A stretch of 64,000 nucleotides of DNA, taken from contig OU744726.1 of the NCBI GenBank assembly GCA_916613615.1, positions 56,188,987 to 56,252,986 of the forward strand. Reading direction: 5' to 3'. Below the pieces are notes generated by a model that saw only the letters and a program-made list of their open reading frames with translations, did not search any database and was not told the origin of the DNA. Shown here piece by piece: positions 36,678 through 48,195 of this stretch (the stretch's first letter is position 1; each line of letters opens with the position of its first letter). The stretch is from Steromphala cineraria (Eukaryota; Mollusca; Gastropoda; Trochida; Trochidae). The position numbers and the translations under genes were made by a program.

Positions 36678-37972
36678 TTACACCAAGGTCGTTCTCACTA
36701 CGTCCTACTCCGTTCCAAATTATTAGAAAAACGGCCTCGGACGGGATGGAAACGAGTAACGATTGTTCATATTTTATCCAAATATGACGCCAGTTAGTTC
36801 ATACACAGTTCTCTGCACGTTCATCTAGTCTTTACCCCGTCCTCAGGCAGTTTCTAACACGTTTAGATTGGATAGTATTGCCCGTTCGCCTCGTTTTCAG
36901 GACGTCTTCAACCAGTTCAATTCCGTTCTTAGACAGTTAATATCCGTTCTTAACTAGACCAATCTCGTTCTTGATACGCACAATTCCGTCCTAGCTGCGA
37001 CCAAGTCGTTTTAAGACAGTTCTTTTCGTTTTTACTACGTCCTAATTCCGTTCTCAGTGCGTCTTAACTGTAAAATCCTCCAGTTATAGCCCGTTTTCTA
37101 TAAATACCCAGCACGTCCTTGCCCGTTCTCATAAGCGTTCTATATTTCAATGTGAAAACATCATGCCTCAAAAGAAGAAGAAGTATGGTCAGAGGAAGGT
37201 TGTTCACAGGAAATCAAATACCAGATCCACTAACCCTGTAGAAGCCATAGTGGCTAAGGCTTTTCTAGAGATAGCCTTATCGCCTGCACCTTCTGACTCT
37301 TCTGTCACGCAGTCAGATGCTAATATACCTGAGACAGATCAAATTCAGAAGAGCAAACAAAGAGAAAGCAAAACTCACTAACCTCAAACCTGAACAAGAA
37401 GATAAAAGTATTTACACATGTGTCCCTACATACCGAACTGCACACGTAGTAAGAACTGTGTGAGAATTTTCAAACGCAATACGAACGAGTGAAAAGCAAT
37501 GAGGACCTTATTAGAACTTGCATGACTGTGTACTACAAACTGAATCTGAATTTTTATACTATTTTACACTTATTAGGTCGTACGAACAACTGGCTATGGT
37601 CGTACTGAGAACGCGTTTGACCTGACTGAGGACGGGATGGACGGGATGGAAACTGTGCACAAACGTATTGCAATCGATTCCCGATTGCGCAACGTTTTTA
37701 CTCGTCCTTAGTCAGATCGAAGTACGGCAGTTCCGTTCGCAGTACGGCAATACCGTTGTCAGTACGTTTGTACTCCGTCCAATTTCAGGACGGGGAGAAC
37801 GTTCAACATGTCGAACGTTCTGGAGCACCTTCCTGTTTTTAGTACGTCTGAGCCAGTTCATAAAGTTCGAAAACAGTTGCCACAACGTCCATTTCGTCCT
37901 CATACAGTTCTCAGACAGTTCAAGCTCGTTCTGAAAAAATCCAAGAACGTACCGAGAACGAACTTGGTATAA
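36678..37972. mobile_element. 1.3 kb element with inverted ends and dense CGTTCT/CAGTTC motifs
   Basis: TTACACCAAGGTCGTTCTCA at the left end matches the reverse complement of the right end (TTATACCAAGTTCGTTCTCG) at 17 of 20 positions. Between them dozens of CGTTCT, CGTCCT, CAGTTC and GGACGGGATGG words occur, mostly in one orientation, on both sides of a central small open frame. Such subterminal motif clusters are typical of DNA transposons, where they bind the transposase. Superfamily and target duplication were not identified. Confidence 0.6.
37163..37381 (+). CDS. Small basic hypothetical protein inside the motif-rich element
   Basis: A 72-residue frame lies between the two motif-dense flanks. 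It starts MPQKKKKYGQRK, and the rest is Ser/Asp/Gln-rich with no known domain. A consensus TATAAATA sits at 37099-37106, about 64 bp upstream of the ATG, which would fit a short transcript leader. It could be a small nuclear protein, an exon of a longer gene or chance. I do not recognise it. Confidence 0.3.
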   Translation: MPQKKKKYGQRKVVHRKSNTRSTNPVEAIVAKAFLEIALSPAPSDSSVTQSDANIPETDQIQKSKQRESKTH

Positions 37973-38104
37973 AGGGGGTATAAGCGGTCCATCAAAAGTG
38001 GCATTTAAAACGGCTTTCATGACAAAACTGAACATATTTGAGTAGCGACTTTTGCCGCACTATACAATATTGTTATCAGACTTTAATATATTTCAAAGAA
38101 AATA

Positions 38105-38404
38105 TTGAAATATGTTTGTGGTTATGTGAACTTTAAATTAGACTGTAAATGGCCACTCTCTGAGCGATGGTATATCGTCCATGAGTACAGGTCTTGTTGC
38201 AAGTGTAAGTTTGTCGAAAAGGGGCACGACAACAGGTTCAAGGACTTTCCGGATGTAGCGATCTCCTTCCAAATTACCTCGTGTACATCCCACTTAGACC
38301 TCGTCGTCCATGGCAACCATTCATCAAAGTGTCCTGTTCATTATCGTTATCGGGAACTCTTAGGCCAAAGAGTCCTGACATCTGATGCAAGGACACCTTT
38401 GTAA
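38105..38404 (+). CDS. Unrecognised 99-residue open frame
   Basis: The frame lies just after the motif-rich element. It contains scattered Cys and His (CCKCK, SSKCPVHY) and balanced composition, unlike the surrounding AT-rich noise, but no domain I can name. It could be a decayed transposon-gene fragment or chance. There is no promoter or splice evidence. Confidence 0.2.
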   Translation: MKYVCGYVNFKLDCKWPLSERWYIVHEYRSCCKCKFVEKGHDNRFKDFPDVAISFQITSCTSHLDLVVHGNHSSKCPVHYRYRELLGQRVLTSDARTPL

Positions 38405-39699
38405 ACCCTTCCTACACAAGGCTTAAAACAGTCAACCAACAACATAGTCATAGAAGTGAACTGAAAGTATCAATAACCAAATAAAACAAGCTGGAAAACA
38501 ATCATAATACTTACACATTTTGCGTTAATCAAAATATGAAAATCACCTAATAACACTGTAGACATTAGTTTGCACTAGAAAACAACGATACCAAGAACTA
38601 AACATTATATGATTTGTATTGCACCAAAACTTTTGTTATGTTAGGAAACTAAGTCTAGAAATATCCAAAATAATTTGATAATGATACATAATTAATTTAT
38701 TTCATAGTTGAGATAATATTTTTTGGGGCTAAACTTGTTATGGGATTGATTAAAGTACCTTTTTATTAGAAATCCAAGGGAAACGTTTCATAAGTAGAAA
38801 CCACTGTCAAAATTTAGCTGTCTATGAGGACTCTAATGACACGTCTTCTACCTTCAAAATCGAAACAGAAATGGACAACCTGTGAAACTTTGTCTTGAAA
38901 CAGGCTCATATTCATGGAGTGCACGAAGTCTGCAAGCTGAAACATTTACTTCGTGCCTTGCGCTTTGACACGCAAGAAGCACGTGCCTCGCGCTTTGACA
39001 AGCAAGGAGCACGTGCTCGTACACCATTCATAGTACTTCATTCATAAAACAGTGAAGGGGCCCTTGGAAGGTTATCGAAAATTGAAATTTTATTTCAAGA
39101 GGTTATGCAATGTACTTTTTCTAAGAATAATATATCAATATCTCAAGTACCATTATCTATGAGAATGCAATGAGCATATAATTGAGACAATACACATAAA
39201 TTAGGCTTTTAATCAGCATTTTATACCCGGTTTTTAGAACGCCGCCGAAATTAACAGGCGAACATTTTGAAAACTCATTAGAGCGTGACGCTCCGCCCAC
39301 CGGGCCTGTCTCCATTTGCGTATCTGCCATAATGTCTGGAGACAAACCTACTTCAAACCAAACGATTTATGTGTTAAATTCTGATTTATTAACGAAGGCC
39401 AGAAGCAAGTACGATTATATCTAAGAAATTACTCTGTACTACTTTCATTATGCGGAATGTTATATGCAAAACAGTGTGATCCCAAAAATAAAATTGTTTC
39501 ATTTTCAATACAAATTGAAATCTTATATATATTGAATAGATCAACCATTGGTAAATAATGCTTAACTATTTTATTATTGATATGTGTTGTAAAAACTACG
39601 GAGATTGATCATAACGTACTATAGATTATCCACGGTGGCGCCTATATTTTCATAAGAGAAAAAATATAATAAACTAGAAATATGTGCATGTGATGCACT
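38405..39699. other. Non-coding stretch
   Basis: No gene. At about 38956-39012 there is a short imperfect tandem duplication of GCACGTGCCTCGCGCTTTGA-like sequence. Confidence 0.4.
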
Positions 39700-40845
39700 G
39701 TGATGTCCCCCGCTAACATTTAATCCGAAAGTGACCCTACCCCCATTATGTACAAATTTCAAATTGTTTCCATGGAAACCAGAAAAATAACAATTCAGAA
39801 TAACCAAAGTAGCAAAAGGCACCACTCCCCCAGTAGTTCTAACCACATATCAAGTCTAGTAAAAATATTTTGAGTAGTTTTTAAGCTCAAGTACGTAAAC
39901 AGACCCTACCCCCCATATACACCTAGTTCAACTTGTTTCTATAGAAACAAGAAAAATAATTCAGAGTAACTAAAATAGAAAAAGGCACCACTCCACCACT
40001 AGGTCTAACCACATACCAAGTTTCGTAAAATCATATTAAATAGTTTTTGCGATATGGCCCGGAAATGGTCCTCACATCATATGTTCTAAGTTGAAACTGT
40101 TGCCATGGAAACCAGGAAAAATTATATAATTCAGAATGACCTAAATAGCAAAAGGCACCACTCCACCACTAGATCTAACCACATACCAACTTTCGTAAAA
40201 AAATATTGAATACTTTTTGAGATTTGGCTGGGAAACAGTCCCTACCAAAATATGCACTAAGTACAAACTGTTTCCATGGAAACCAGGAAAATTATATAAT
40301 TCAGAATGACCTTAATAGCAAAAGGCACCATTCCATCACTAGATCTAACCACATACCAAGTTTCGTTACAAAATATTGAACAGTTTTGGAGATATGGACC
40401 GGAAACGAAAGCCTCCCCCAATATGCACTCAGTTCAAAATGTTTCCATAGAAACCAGAAAAAAAAACCATTAAGAATAACCAAAGTAGCAAAAGGCACCA
40501 CTCTACTAGATCTAACCACATACAAAGTTTCGTGAAAAAATATTGAACGGTTTTGGAGATAAGGTCCGGAAACGAAAGCCTCCCCCAATATGCACTAAGT
40601 TCAAAATGTTTCCATGGAAACCAGAAAAAATAAAAAATTCAGAATAACCAAAATAGCAAAAGGCACCACTCCAGTACTAGATCTAACCAGATACAAAGTT
40701 TCGTGAAAAACTATTGAAATATTTTTCAGATATGGTCCGGAAACGAAAGCGTTACGGAATTACGGAACCACGGAACCACGGAATTACGGACGGGACTGAA
40801 AACATTATGTCTCCCGCAAAGCTTTGCAGGGGACATAATAACATT
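39700..40845 (+). repeat. Tandem-monomer element, about 169-bp unit, second GTTTCCATGGAAAC family
   Basis: It begins TGATGTCCCCCGCTAAC and ends with a hairpin TTATGTCTCCCGCAAAGC / GCTTTGCAGGGGACATAA (about 40806-40840), preceded by (TTACGGAACCACGGA)-like repeats. The anchor TTTCCATGGAAACC or a variant recurs near 39767, 39932, 40101, 40269, 40438 and 40607, so the unit is 165-169 bp. Monomers contain AAAAGGCACCACTC, ACATACCAAGTTTCGT and GGAGATATGG-CCGGAAA, clearly parallel to the 34 kb family though diverged. Confidence 0.8.
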
Positions 40846-41686
40846 TATCTCGACTTGCACAGCAATGTCGGCTTACCATTGGTCAAAACCGGTCACGTGC
40901 CGTAGGTATATTTAGCTATGTTAAACTGGACCACGCGCTCCCCTAGTAACAAGCAACAACGGAGTCAAGAGTTATCTCCCTTGACCTTTGTTCGGTAAAC
41001 AAGCGGCTACGCTACGCTTGATTGCTGTAACGTCATGTATGCTTGGTGAATTGCCCTGTACATGCTAAAGTCAGCTTTATGTTATTTATAACTTTACTGG
41101 TATAAGTAAAATGTTCTTCTAATAAAAGATTGGTACCGCTAAAATACATTAGCAAGTGATACGGCATCTCAACGGCATGTTGACCCGCTCACTAGCAGCA
41201 AGGTTGTCTATCAACGGGTGAGTGTGACTAAATCGGATGTTTTCATGTTAATTAGACAAATCTTATGCATAATAATATTATCATGTACATTTAGTTTGCT
41301 TTGTTTGTAACTGGAGAACTGTATATTTGATGTAAAACAAAGTTCCCTTGGGACAATAAAGACATTATCTTATCTTATCAGCGAGCTCAAGATTCAAATT
41401 ATGCAAACAGAAAGCCGATCTATGAACATCATTTAAGTTAAAAGTCACCGCTATTTGTTTATTGAACTCTCAAACCAACCTGTACATTCTGCTATGATGC
41501 CTGTCGTATCAATAACTCCGACACTATCAAACTCGCTCGCCCCCACTCGACAGTCCGCCATGACAGTAACGGGGCTTCTACGGCCGCTTCAAATCGGATG
41601 TGGTGCGAGTGCACGAGGTCACGTGACCAAACAATCAAAATTTAGAAATGCCCGCATTGCTCGGTATTTTGATTTTTTTTCGTTAA
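40846..41686. other. Non-coding stretch
   Basis: No gene recognised. GAGTTATCTCCCTTGACCTT at about 40968 is a motif common in molluscan interspersed repeats, from memory. The open frame 41455-41856 runs into the MITE that follows and has no domain. Confidence 0.4.
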
Positions 41687-42268
41687 CCCTTACGATGCGG
41701 CTATATATTTTTGCTCTACAAGCCCACGTGGCGGAATTGTTTTGTCCGGTGCCAGCCACCGTTATATCCCGATTAACCGCTTCTTTATTTTTGTGCGCGG
41801 ATATACATATGATACATGGAAATAAAGACAATTCTCTCTTCTATACGATGATGTAAAAATTATAAAATTATCTCTAATGGTTCGTGAGATATACATGCCG
41901 CAAGGTGGGTACCCTCAATCATTTTGAGGTAAACAAATTTTTTGCGGCACTTGTCGCAACGCTTTGCCGCTTCTTTATTTTTGTGCACGGATATACATAT
42001 GATACATGGAAATGAAGACAATTCTCTCTTCTACACGATGATGTAAAAATTATAGAATTATCTCTATTGGTTTGTGAGATATGAATGCCGCAAGGTGGGT
42101 ACCCTCAATCATTTTTGAGAAAAGGTTTGATATTTTATATCCGGGAGCAGCCAAGACTGCTTGCAGTCAATATATAGCCTTATCCTGAAAGTTACGGATT
42201 TCGCCAAGAGGGCTTACGTGCCATTTTATATTTGGCCCGTAAATATCACGCGCCCCGCATCGTAAGGG
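41687..42268. mobile_element. piggyBac-type MITE, copy 1
   Basis: TTAA (41683-41686), then CCCTTACGATGCGG at the left and CCGCATCGTAAGGG followed by TTAA (42269-42272) at the right. TTAA target duplication with ends starting CCC is the mark of piggyBac-type elements. The 582 bp inside contain two tandem, diverged units (each with GCCGCTTCTTTATTTTTGTG and CCGCAAGGTGGGTACCCTCA) and no transposase. A nearly identical copy lies at 54892-55472. Confidence 0.85.
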
Positions 42269-42473
42269 TTAATCCTAAATTTCCGTCTTGTACCGTGCGC
42301 TTCGCTCCGGTACTAGACCATACTTTTGGTCATTAACACGATGGTTTAAAAATTATATTTGTAAATACCTAAATAAAAGAGTAACACTGATCTGATCAGA
42401 CGCCATTTTAGCCAATCCCATCTTTCAAGCCAGATTTAAAGCATTTAGAGAAGGTGCTCGTCGAGATAAATTC

Positions 42474-42614
42474 GTTACCATGTGTCCGCGAGTTTGATAT
42501 GGAGATTTATCATATGTGTCCGAGTTAAATATCAAACTCGAACTTCGTTCTCGTTTGATATTTAACTCGGACACATGATAAATCTCCATATCAAACTCGC
42601 GAACACATGGTAAC
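42474..42614. repeat. Fold-back element with about 66-bp arms
   Basis: GTTACCATGTGTCCGCGAGT starts the left arm (to about 42540). The right arm (about 42549-42614) is its reverse complement except for one substitution and a 2-bp indel. The loop is only about 8 bp, so the segment is essentially one long hairpin. Confidence 0.85.
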
Positions 42615-44140
42615 TTATAATAACCTCACCTATAATTCACACTTTTCCATTCCTTTCAAACCACTATGGTAAAATTATCCACCGTGCAACATATCTTTAT
42701 ATTGCAATAAACTCACAAAAAAATTTACATTTTAGGTATTCGATTGTGGAAAATATTTGGTTTGTTCACTGAAAATGGTCGGCTCCCAACACGCCGACGC
42801 TTCATTTCGCAGACACTTTAACGGTTCAGTAAACAGGTTAATTAGCTCCTGTGACCCCTACTAGAATAGTGGAATAAACCCAAAAGTAATAAAAACACAT
42901 GAATGACATGGATATATTTATTCGATAACAACATGAGTGGTATAGATATAATTATTTGATAACATTAATAAATATTTGTGATTAACAACTATGGCGTTGT
43001 TAGCACTAGTCTTTTGCTTTTCTAGTTGATGACATCGACAGCACTAATTACTGAGTTTAACCCAGCTTCACCACGTGGGAGACGGCATCGAGAAACTCGA
43101 GCGGTGTCTTCTCTCCGTTGCGTAGGGCTTCCTTCAGTCTGGCGATTCTGTGTGTGCAGGTCTGTCGGATCTTGTTCCGAGTGTAGACATATCCATCTAG
43201 ATCTTTTTTGCATCTTTGTGACAGTTCAACAATATGTTGATTCCATGTTAGATATTCATCTTGGGACACAACCCAATGTATTGGAAATTATATTGAGGTA
43301 AAAAGCTTTAAAGTAGTATTTGAAATGGGATTGTTAGTTGTGATAAAATAAAATTGTAGTTGAATATTTGTGATTGAATTGTATTTATAGTTAATTGAAA
43401 TTAGTGATGTTTTATAATTAAATTTATTGATTAGTGAATGAATGGAGTAATACTTAACTTTTTGGTTTGATATACTAAGTCCGTTCTTTGCCATTGTTTC
43501 CATCGTTGTTATCTTCGCAATGTGCATTCTTCTTTCTTGAAGGTCGTCTGATCTGGATTGTACCTATGCAAAGTGCAGGGGGTTGTCACATCATACACTT
43601 AAGGTACACTTAAGTTTTAACCATTTTGCCCTGTGCCCAAGTCCTACCAGTTATCCCAAATATGGGAGTGATAAATATTATTTTAGGTGATAGGTGGGAA
43701 TCAGGTGATGACCATGTTCTGTTTACCATTGTATATACCTTGGGAGTTTTCAAACCTTTTGATAATCAATTAAAATCCGACAATAATTGAATGTAAACGC
43801 AGTGCTAAGAAGAGAAGTCAGATTATCACAAAGTTTTATATAAACACAACTTAATGTCATTGTGAACCAATATACTCTAATCCGACAATAACTGAATGTA
43901 AACTCAATGTCATAAAGCATTTTCATTTTCATTAAATTTTGTACAAACATAATCTACCGTGGTTAATGTTTCATGATTTGCTCGTTAAAGTTTGAGCTTT
44001 GTTATAATCACATATTTCCAAACTTTTCAATAATGAACCTGACCCAGGCTTAATCTACTCTAGTGGACCATTCTATTATGTCTGTGGGGTTGATGTTAAT
44101 TGAGCCCTCATTAATTGTCGGCGAATTACTGCGTCGGCGA
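42615..44140. other. Mostly non-coding stretch
   Basis: Apart from the weak open frame at 43057-43269 nothing is recognised. The sequence is AT-rich with short dispersed repeats (AATCCGACAATAA and AATGTAAAC words recur at about 43777 and 43880). Confidence 0.4.
43057..43269 (-). CDS. Unrecognised 70-residue open frame, possible terminal exon
   Basis: The frame has balanced, helix-prone composition (SQRCKKDLDGYVYTRNK, RIARLKEALRNGEKTPLEFL) unlike the surrounding AT-rich frames, and ends LG then stop. It has no ATG at its start, and CCCAAG before Asp could be a weak acceptor. It may be the last exon of an otherwise unseen - strand gene or a captured fragment. I recognise no family. Confidence 0.25.
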   Translation of the reverse strand: MSQDEYLTWNQHIVELSQRCKKDLDGYVYTRNKIRQTCTHRIARLKEALRNGEKTPLEFLDAVSHVVKLG

Positions 44141-46452
44141 AATGAGACAGACAGACAGACAGACAAGTGTTTATTAGAGTCTCACCCCATACAATATAAA
44201 ACATACAATAAATATAAACATACAAAGGGCCATCCACTGGTGGGATTATGAGAGACTATAACTAAAACATACCTAAATATATATACACATAAATAGAACA
44301 TTGTTACATAAAAGGCTAGAGTAAGAGAAAAATAAAAATGTGGTAAAATTACGAGTATTAAACCTGTTTTCTCTTCAACAAAATCTTTTGGCAGGTTTTG
44401 GCAGCAATCATAAAAACATAAACATTTGCAGTGATTCTGAAGCCTAGAAATGTGAATAGGAAAAATGTCCTAAGTGTATGTCTAGTAATAGGCCATTGAC
44501 CTGAAGCTCTTAGAGCGCTTTAAAACACTCCACTCCAGTACATATGTCTCCATCATCTTCTTTTGTACTGTAGCAGCTACATGCTTGGGGCTATATCTGT
44601 GTTCTATGTGGCCGAAATGTTGTAATCCTAAGCTGTCTAGTTGTTTTATGATTCGCAGAGTTCGGTTGTTTTTTTTACGTTTCGCCCACCGGTGACTCCA
44701 TTTGTAGATGGCGTAGTTGAGACGTCCTTGATGTAGTAGACGTAGCTTTGTCTCCAGTCTCATAACTGCAACCCAGCGGCGAACAACCGGAGGGCTCCAC
44801 CCCATGTCTCCACTTACGGCAGGAATCGGTGCGAATTTTCGTAAGCCGAGAAAGAACCGCATTGCTCTGTTGTGGACAGCATCAATATACGAGGTGTTGC
44901 AGGTGCCCCAGATACCAGCTCCGTAATCCATTATAGACCAGACCATAGAGTCATAAAGTTTGGTAAACGTCTTGTATTGCATTCCTCCTATACTCTTATA
45001 TTTCGAAATTAAAAGTCCTAAAGCTCTGCTGGCTGAATTTGCTGCTGCCCTCGCCATTCTGTTATAGTCTAAATGTTCTGTTAGTAGCAAGCCTAAATAA
45101 CTATGATGATCCACCACTTCCAATATTTCATTGCCACATTTGAATTCACAGGCTGTCCTTTCCACAGAAGCATTCCTAAAGTGAACGATTTTGGATTTAG
45201 AGTTGTTGATGTTGAGGCTATTTCTTTCACACCATATATTAAGACAGTTTAATAATACATTTAGTTCTTCTTCAGTCTCGGCAAGAATCACAATGTCATC
45301 AGCATAGGCAAGAACACTTACTATTCTGTCATCGATGGTCACTCCTATGGACAGACTGTTAAGGGAGGTAATCAGGTCATTGATGAACATGTTAAAAAAA
45401 AGTGGAGACAACAGACAGCCTTGTTTCAAACCACATTTAACATCAAACCACGTTGTTGAAAGTCCATTTAATCGGTACACAGCATTTCACATTTCTATAT
45501 AACGACGTGATTGAGTTGAAGAGTTTTCCTTTGATGTTGAATTCAGCTATCTTATCCCATAAAGTCGTTCTGTCAATGTGGTCATAGGCCTTCTTAAAGT
45601 CTATGAATGCGGCGAACGTCGATTTCTTCAGAGATTTTCTTGTTTCAACTATTGAAGTAAGTGAAGCTATGTGTTCAGTAGTTGAGCGCCCCTTCCTGAA
45701 TCCATTTTGGTCATCTTCAAGGAGGCCATTTTCTTCCACGTACTTTGTAATTCTGTTATTCAGGATACTGCAATATATCTTATATTAAACATTTGTTATT
45801 GTCAATCCTCTGTACGAAAGGGGGTCTCTGGGGTCTTCAATTCCTGATTTGTGAATGGGGTTAATGATACCTTGCGCCCATCTCGCTGGGACACATCCAC
45901 TGTTGAAGCATGCATTGTAGAGTTTCAGCATATAGTTCATAGCAGTTCTGTTCTTGAACACTTCCGCAGTGATGTCGTCCTCACCACAAGCTTTGCCTTT
46001 CTTAGCTGCTAGAACTGCAGTCTCAACTTCCTGCCACGTAATAGGTTCGCACATGACGTCATCATCCTTCTCATTACAAACTGGAGCTGGAGCGTCGCTG
46101 GATACGTTGGAGTTAAGTAGACTGGAGTATGATGATTCCCACTTCTTCAACACTGTTTCTGTATCATTACACAGACTTCCATCATCAAGTCTCACTTCCA
46201 TTGGTATAGAGTTTGCTCTTTCACTCCCCACACCAACTCTTCCAATTTTCTTCCAAAATTGGTGTGTGTCTGTATCACATAACTCTTCGAGTTCCGTCAG
46301 CACCGACTTAGTATGGCGTCGTTTGGCTAGTCGACACTCCTTGTCAAACTGCTTTCTAATCTGAACATATCTCCCTTTCAACTGTTTCTTTCTTGGCCCG
46401 TGCTCTCTACACCAGTCTCGTTCAGCTCGACACATATCATTCCACAACTCTG
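44141..46452 (-). mobile_element. 3' half of a split LINE: reverse transcriptase and tail
   Basis: The - strand carries reverse transcriptase and C-terminal sequence (46447-44482), then about 340 bp of 3' UTR ending in (TGTC)n at about 44164-44145. At 46452 the element stops abruptly at E1. The missing 5' half, in the same orientation, is at 57525-58140. Reading across the gap gives EWWSTA followed by ELWNDMC, the usual junction between endonuclease and RT in this kind of LINE. The clade (Jockey, RTE or other) was not determined. Confidence 0.8.
44482..46447 (-). pseudogene. LINE reverse transcriptase (one stop, one frameshift)
   Basis: The protein runs from ELWNDMCRAERDW through a linker, then RT motifs: ARWAQGIINPIHKSG, QNGFRKGRST, FAAFIDFKKAYDHIDR, GLKQGCLLSPLFFNMFINDL and the catalytic LAYADDIVILAE. 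After that comes the thumb and a C-terminal region, with YGAGIWG and SGDMGWSPP among others, ending at 44482. Two lesions are seen: a TAA at 45785-45787 in frame between ITNV and YKIYCSILNNR, and a frameshift near 45475-45490 after RNVKCC. With only these two defects the copy is fairly young. It would copy LINE RNA at a nicked target. Confidence 0.85.
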
Positions 46453-46803
46453 AAAATGAAATTTCTATCGTTTGAGCTGGGCGAATTAGAGAGAAATTGA
46501 TTTCTCTTTAGGAACAAACCAGATAAAAGGGAGGTAATACTCGTGTAGAGGGCGCTATGAGGTGTGTATAAATGTGATGTCAGAGCGCGGGAAGTCCATT
46601 CTCGGCTGCGACGACTAGCTATCAAGTTGATATGTCAAATTTTACATTGCGGGACATGTTGACTTTTGATCATATGATGTGGTCTAACAAACGTTTAAAA
46701 AGCTTCTATACTTTTGTAAGCAGATATATCCCTACAGGCAATGAAAAGGTTATTTCATGAAGGAAGATTTACAGTACTATGCATATAAGATGTGGGCTGT
46801 TGA

Positions 46804-46861
46804 CGTGATTTGGAGGACGGACGAACCACAGAGGTGATTTGGAGGACGGACGAACCACAGA
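46804..46861. repeat. Tandem duplication, 29-bp unit
   Basis: GTGATTTGGAGGACGGACGA plus CCACAGAG occurs twice in a row inside E1. Confidence 0.9.
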
Positions 46862-48050
46862 GGCCCGGAGAATTAAGTTGCAAGTTCAAATTGTGTTTTC
46901 CGAATATTCTCGGTTATCGACTGATACAAAGTCTACAACCTATGACTGTGGCATGCAGTACTTCATGCAGCAGCAGGCTGCACGTGTTTCTCGCTCAGAG
47001 GTCTGATTGTTCAGCGTTGAGGTTGCCTTCAGTCACTAGACACATCCGACAGCAGGGCTGACCAATTGAAGAGATCAAGATCGACTAAATGGTAAATTTT
47101 GTTATTTCTACTACCATTGAAAGATGAATGAGGCCTTGATTGTGTCGATGTATATGATGTTTGCCAAAGTATTAAAATTCAATGTGTGAATTTTATGTTT
47201 GTACCAGATACGATGCGAATATTCAGTTTTTATATTGATAATGGTGATTATTTGCGTATGTTTTCTGTATCTATGTGGGAAGACATGAACATGATGAAGG
47301 CGTCGGCTGACTTAACCCAAATACTGATTTTACTACTGGTCATTTTGATTGGTAAAGCTATTTGTTAACTATTTCAAAGAAAGGTTTTTACACATATGTG
47401 ATTGAACAGTATTTCATAAATGCTTGATTATACTTATAATGACTTGGTCATTTGTACAGTTGTATACTGGTACAAGTTGACAGGAATTGGCCTTCTCTCT
47501 AAAGAGATGTAATAAAATTGTATGGCAAAATAGCTACATAGATGATTGTAGCGACCAGTCTTCAGTCAGCTGGATATAGAATCGATTGTCCATTGCAATA
47601 CAACCGTTTTGCTACGTCCATGACTGAAATCCAAATATTTCACTATCGATTCAAACATAATTTTGATATGCAAATTACACCCGTCTTTGAGTTATGTAGA
47701 GCTTTGTGTTTGAGAATGTTGCATATGTTTGAGTGTGTGTAGTGATTCTCGGATACCACATAGTCGGGTCGTTGAGATGATCACAAGGAAAAGTGGCAAT
47801 CAAAGTCGGTTAATGTCTTCACACAACATGCTGGTTCAATGAATCTTCTCATTCTGTGTGTATATATATGTCTGCATATATGATGTCTTAAAAGACCTAA
47901 TTTACATTTGATAATTTTGTGGTTAATGATTTTGCTACTGTCATGATACGCGGATCGATTTCCGTTCGATGGGTATCTCTTATACTGAAGAAAAACTAGG
48001 CAAAGTGGAACATGGTTGGTTTTAAGGTAGCAGGCATCTTATGTCTAGCT
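46862..48050. other. Interior of E1, no gene recognised
   Basis: Open frames at 47186-47368 and 47542-47742 lack domains. The stretch is plain AT-rich DNA between the E1 head and its 120-bp tandem unit. Confidence 0.4.
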
Positions 48051-48195
48051 GATGTTGACACAATGTTGCGTTCATGTCTAATCGGAAGATGCCTTGCATC
48101 GTTCAATGTGCAGAGAAGAAATCCACGTTCTAGTTGTGAAAATATGTTTTGTAATGCCGAATTTCCGGTTGATGTTGACCGAATGATGCGTTTAT
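48051..48195. repeat. 120-bp tandem unit of E1, interrupted by the transposon
   Basis: GATGTTGACACAATGTTGCG at 48051 and GATGTTGACCGAATGATGCG at 48171 start successive units. The second unit is interrupted after TTTAT (48191-48195) and resumes at 54708 as TTTATGTCTGATCGGAAGAT, parallel to TTCATGTCTAATCGGAAGAT in the intact first unit. The first unit therefore serves as the empty-site reference for the insertion. Confidence 0.85.
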
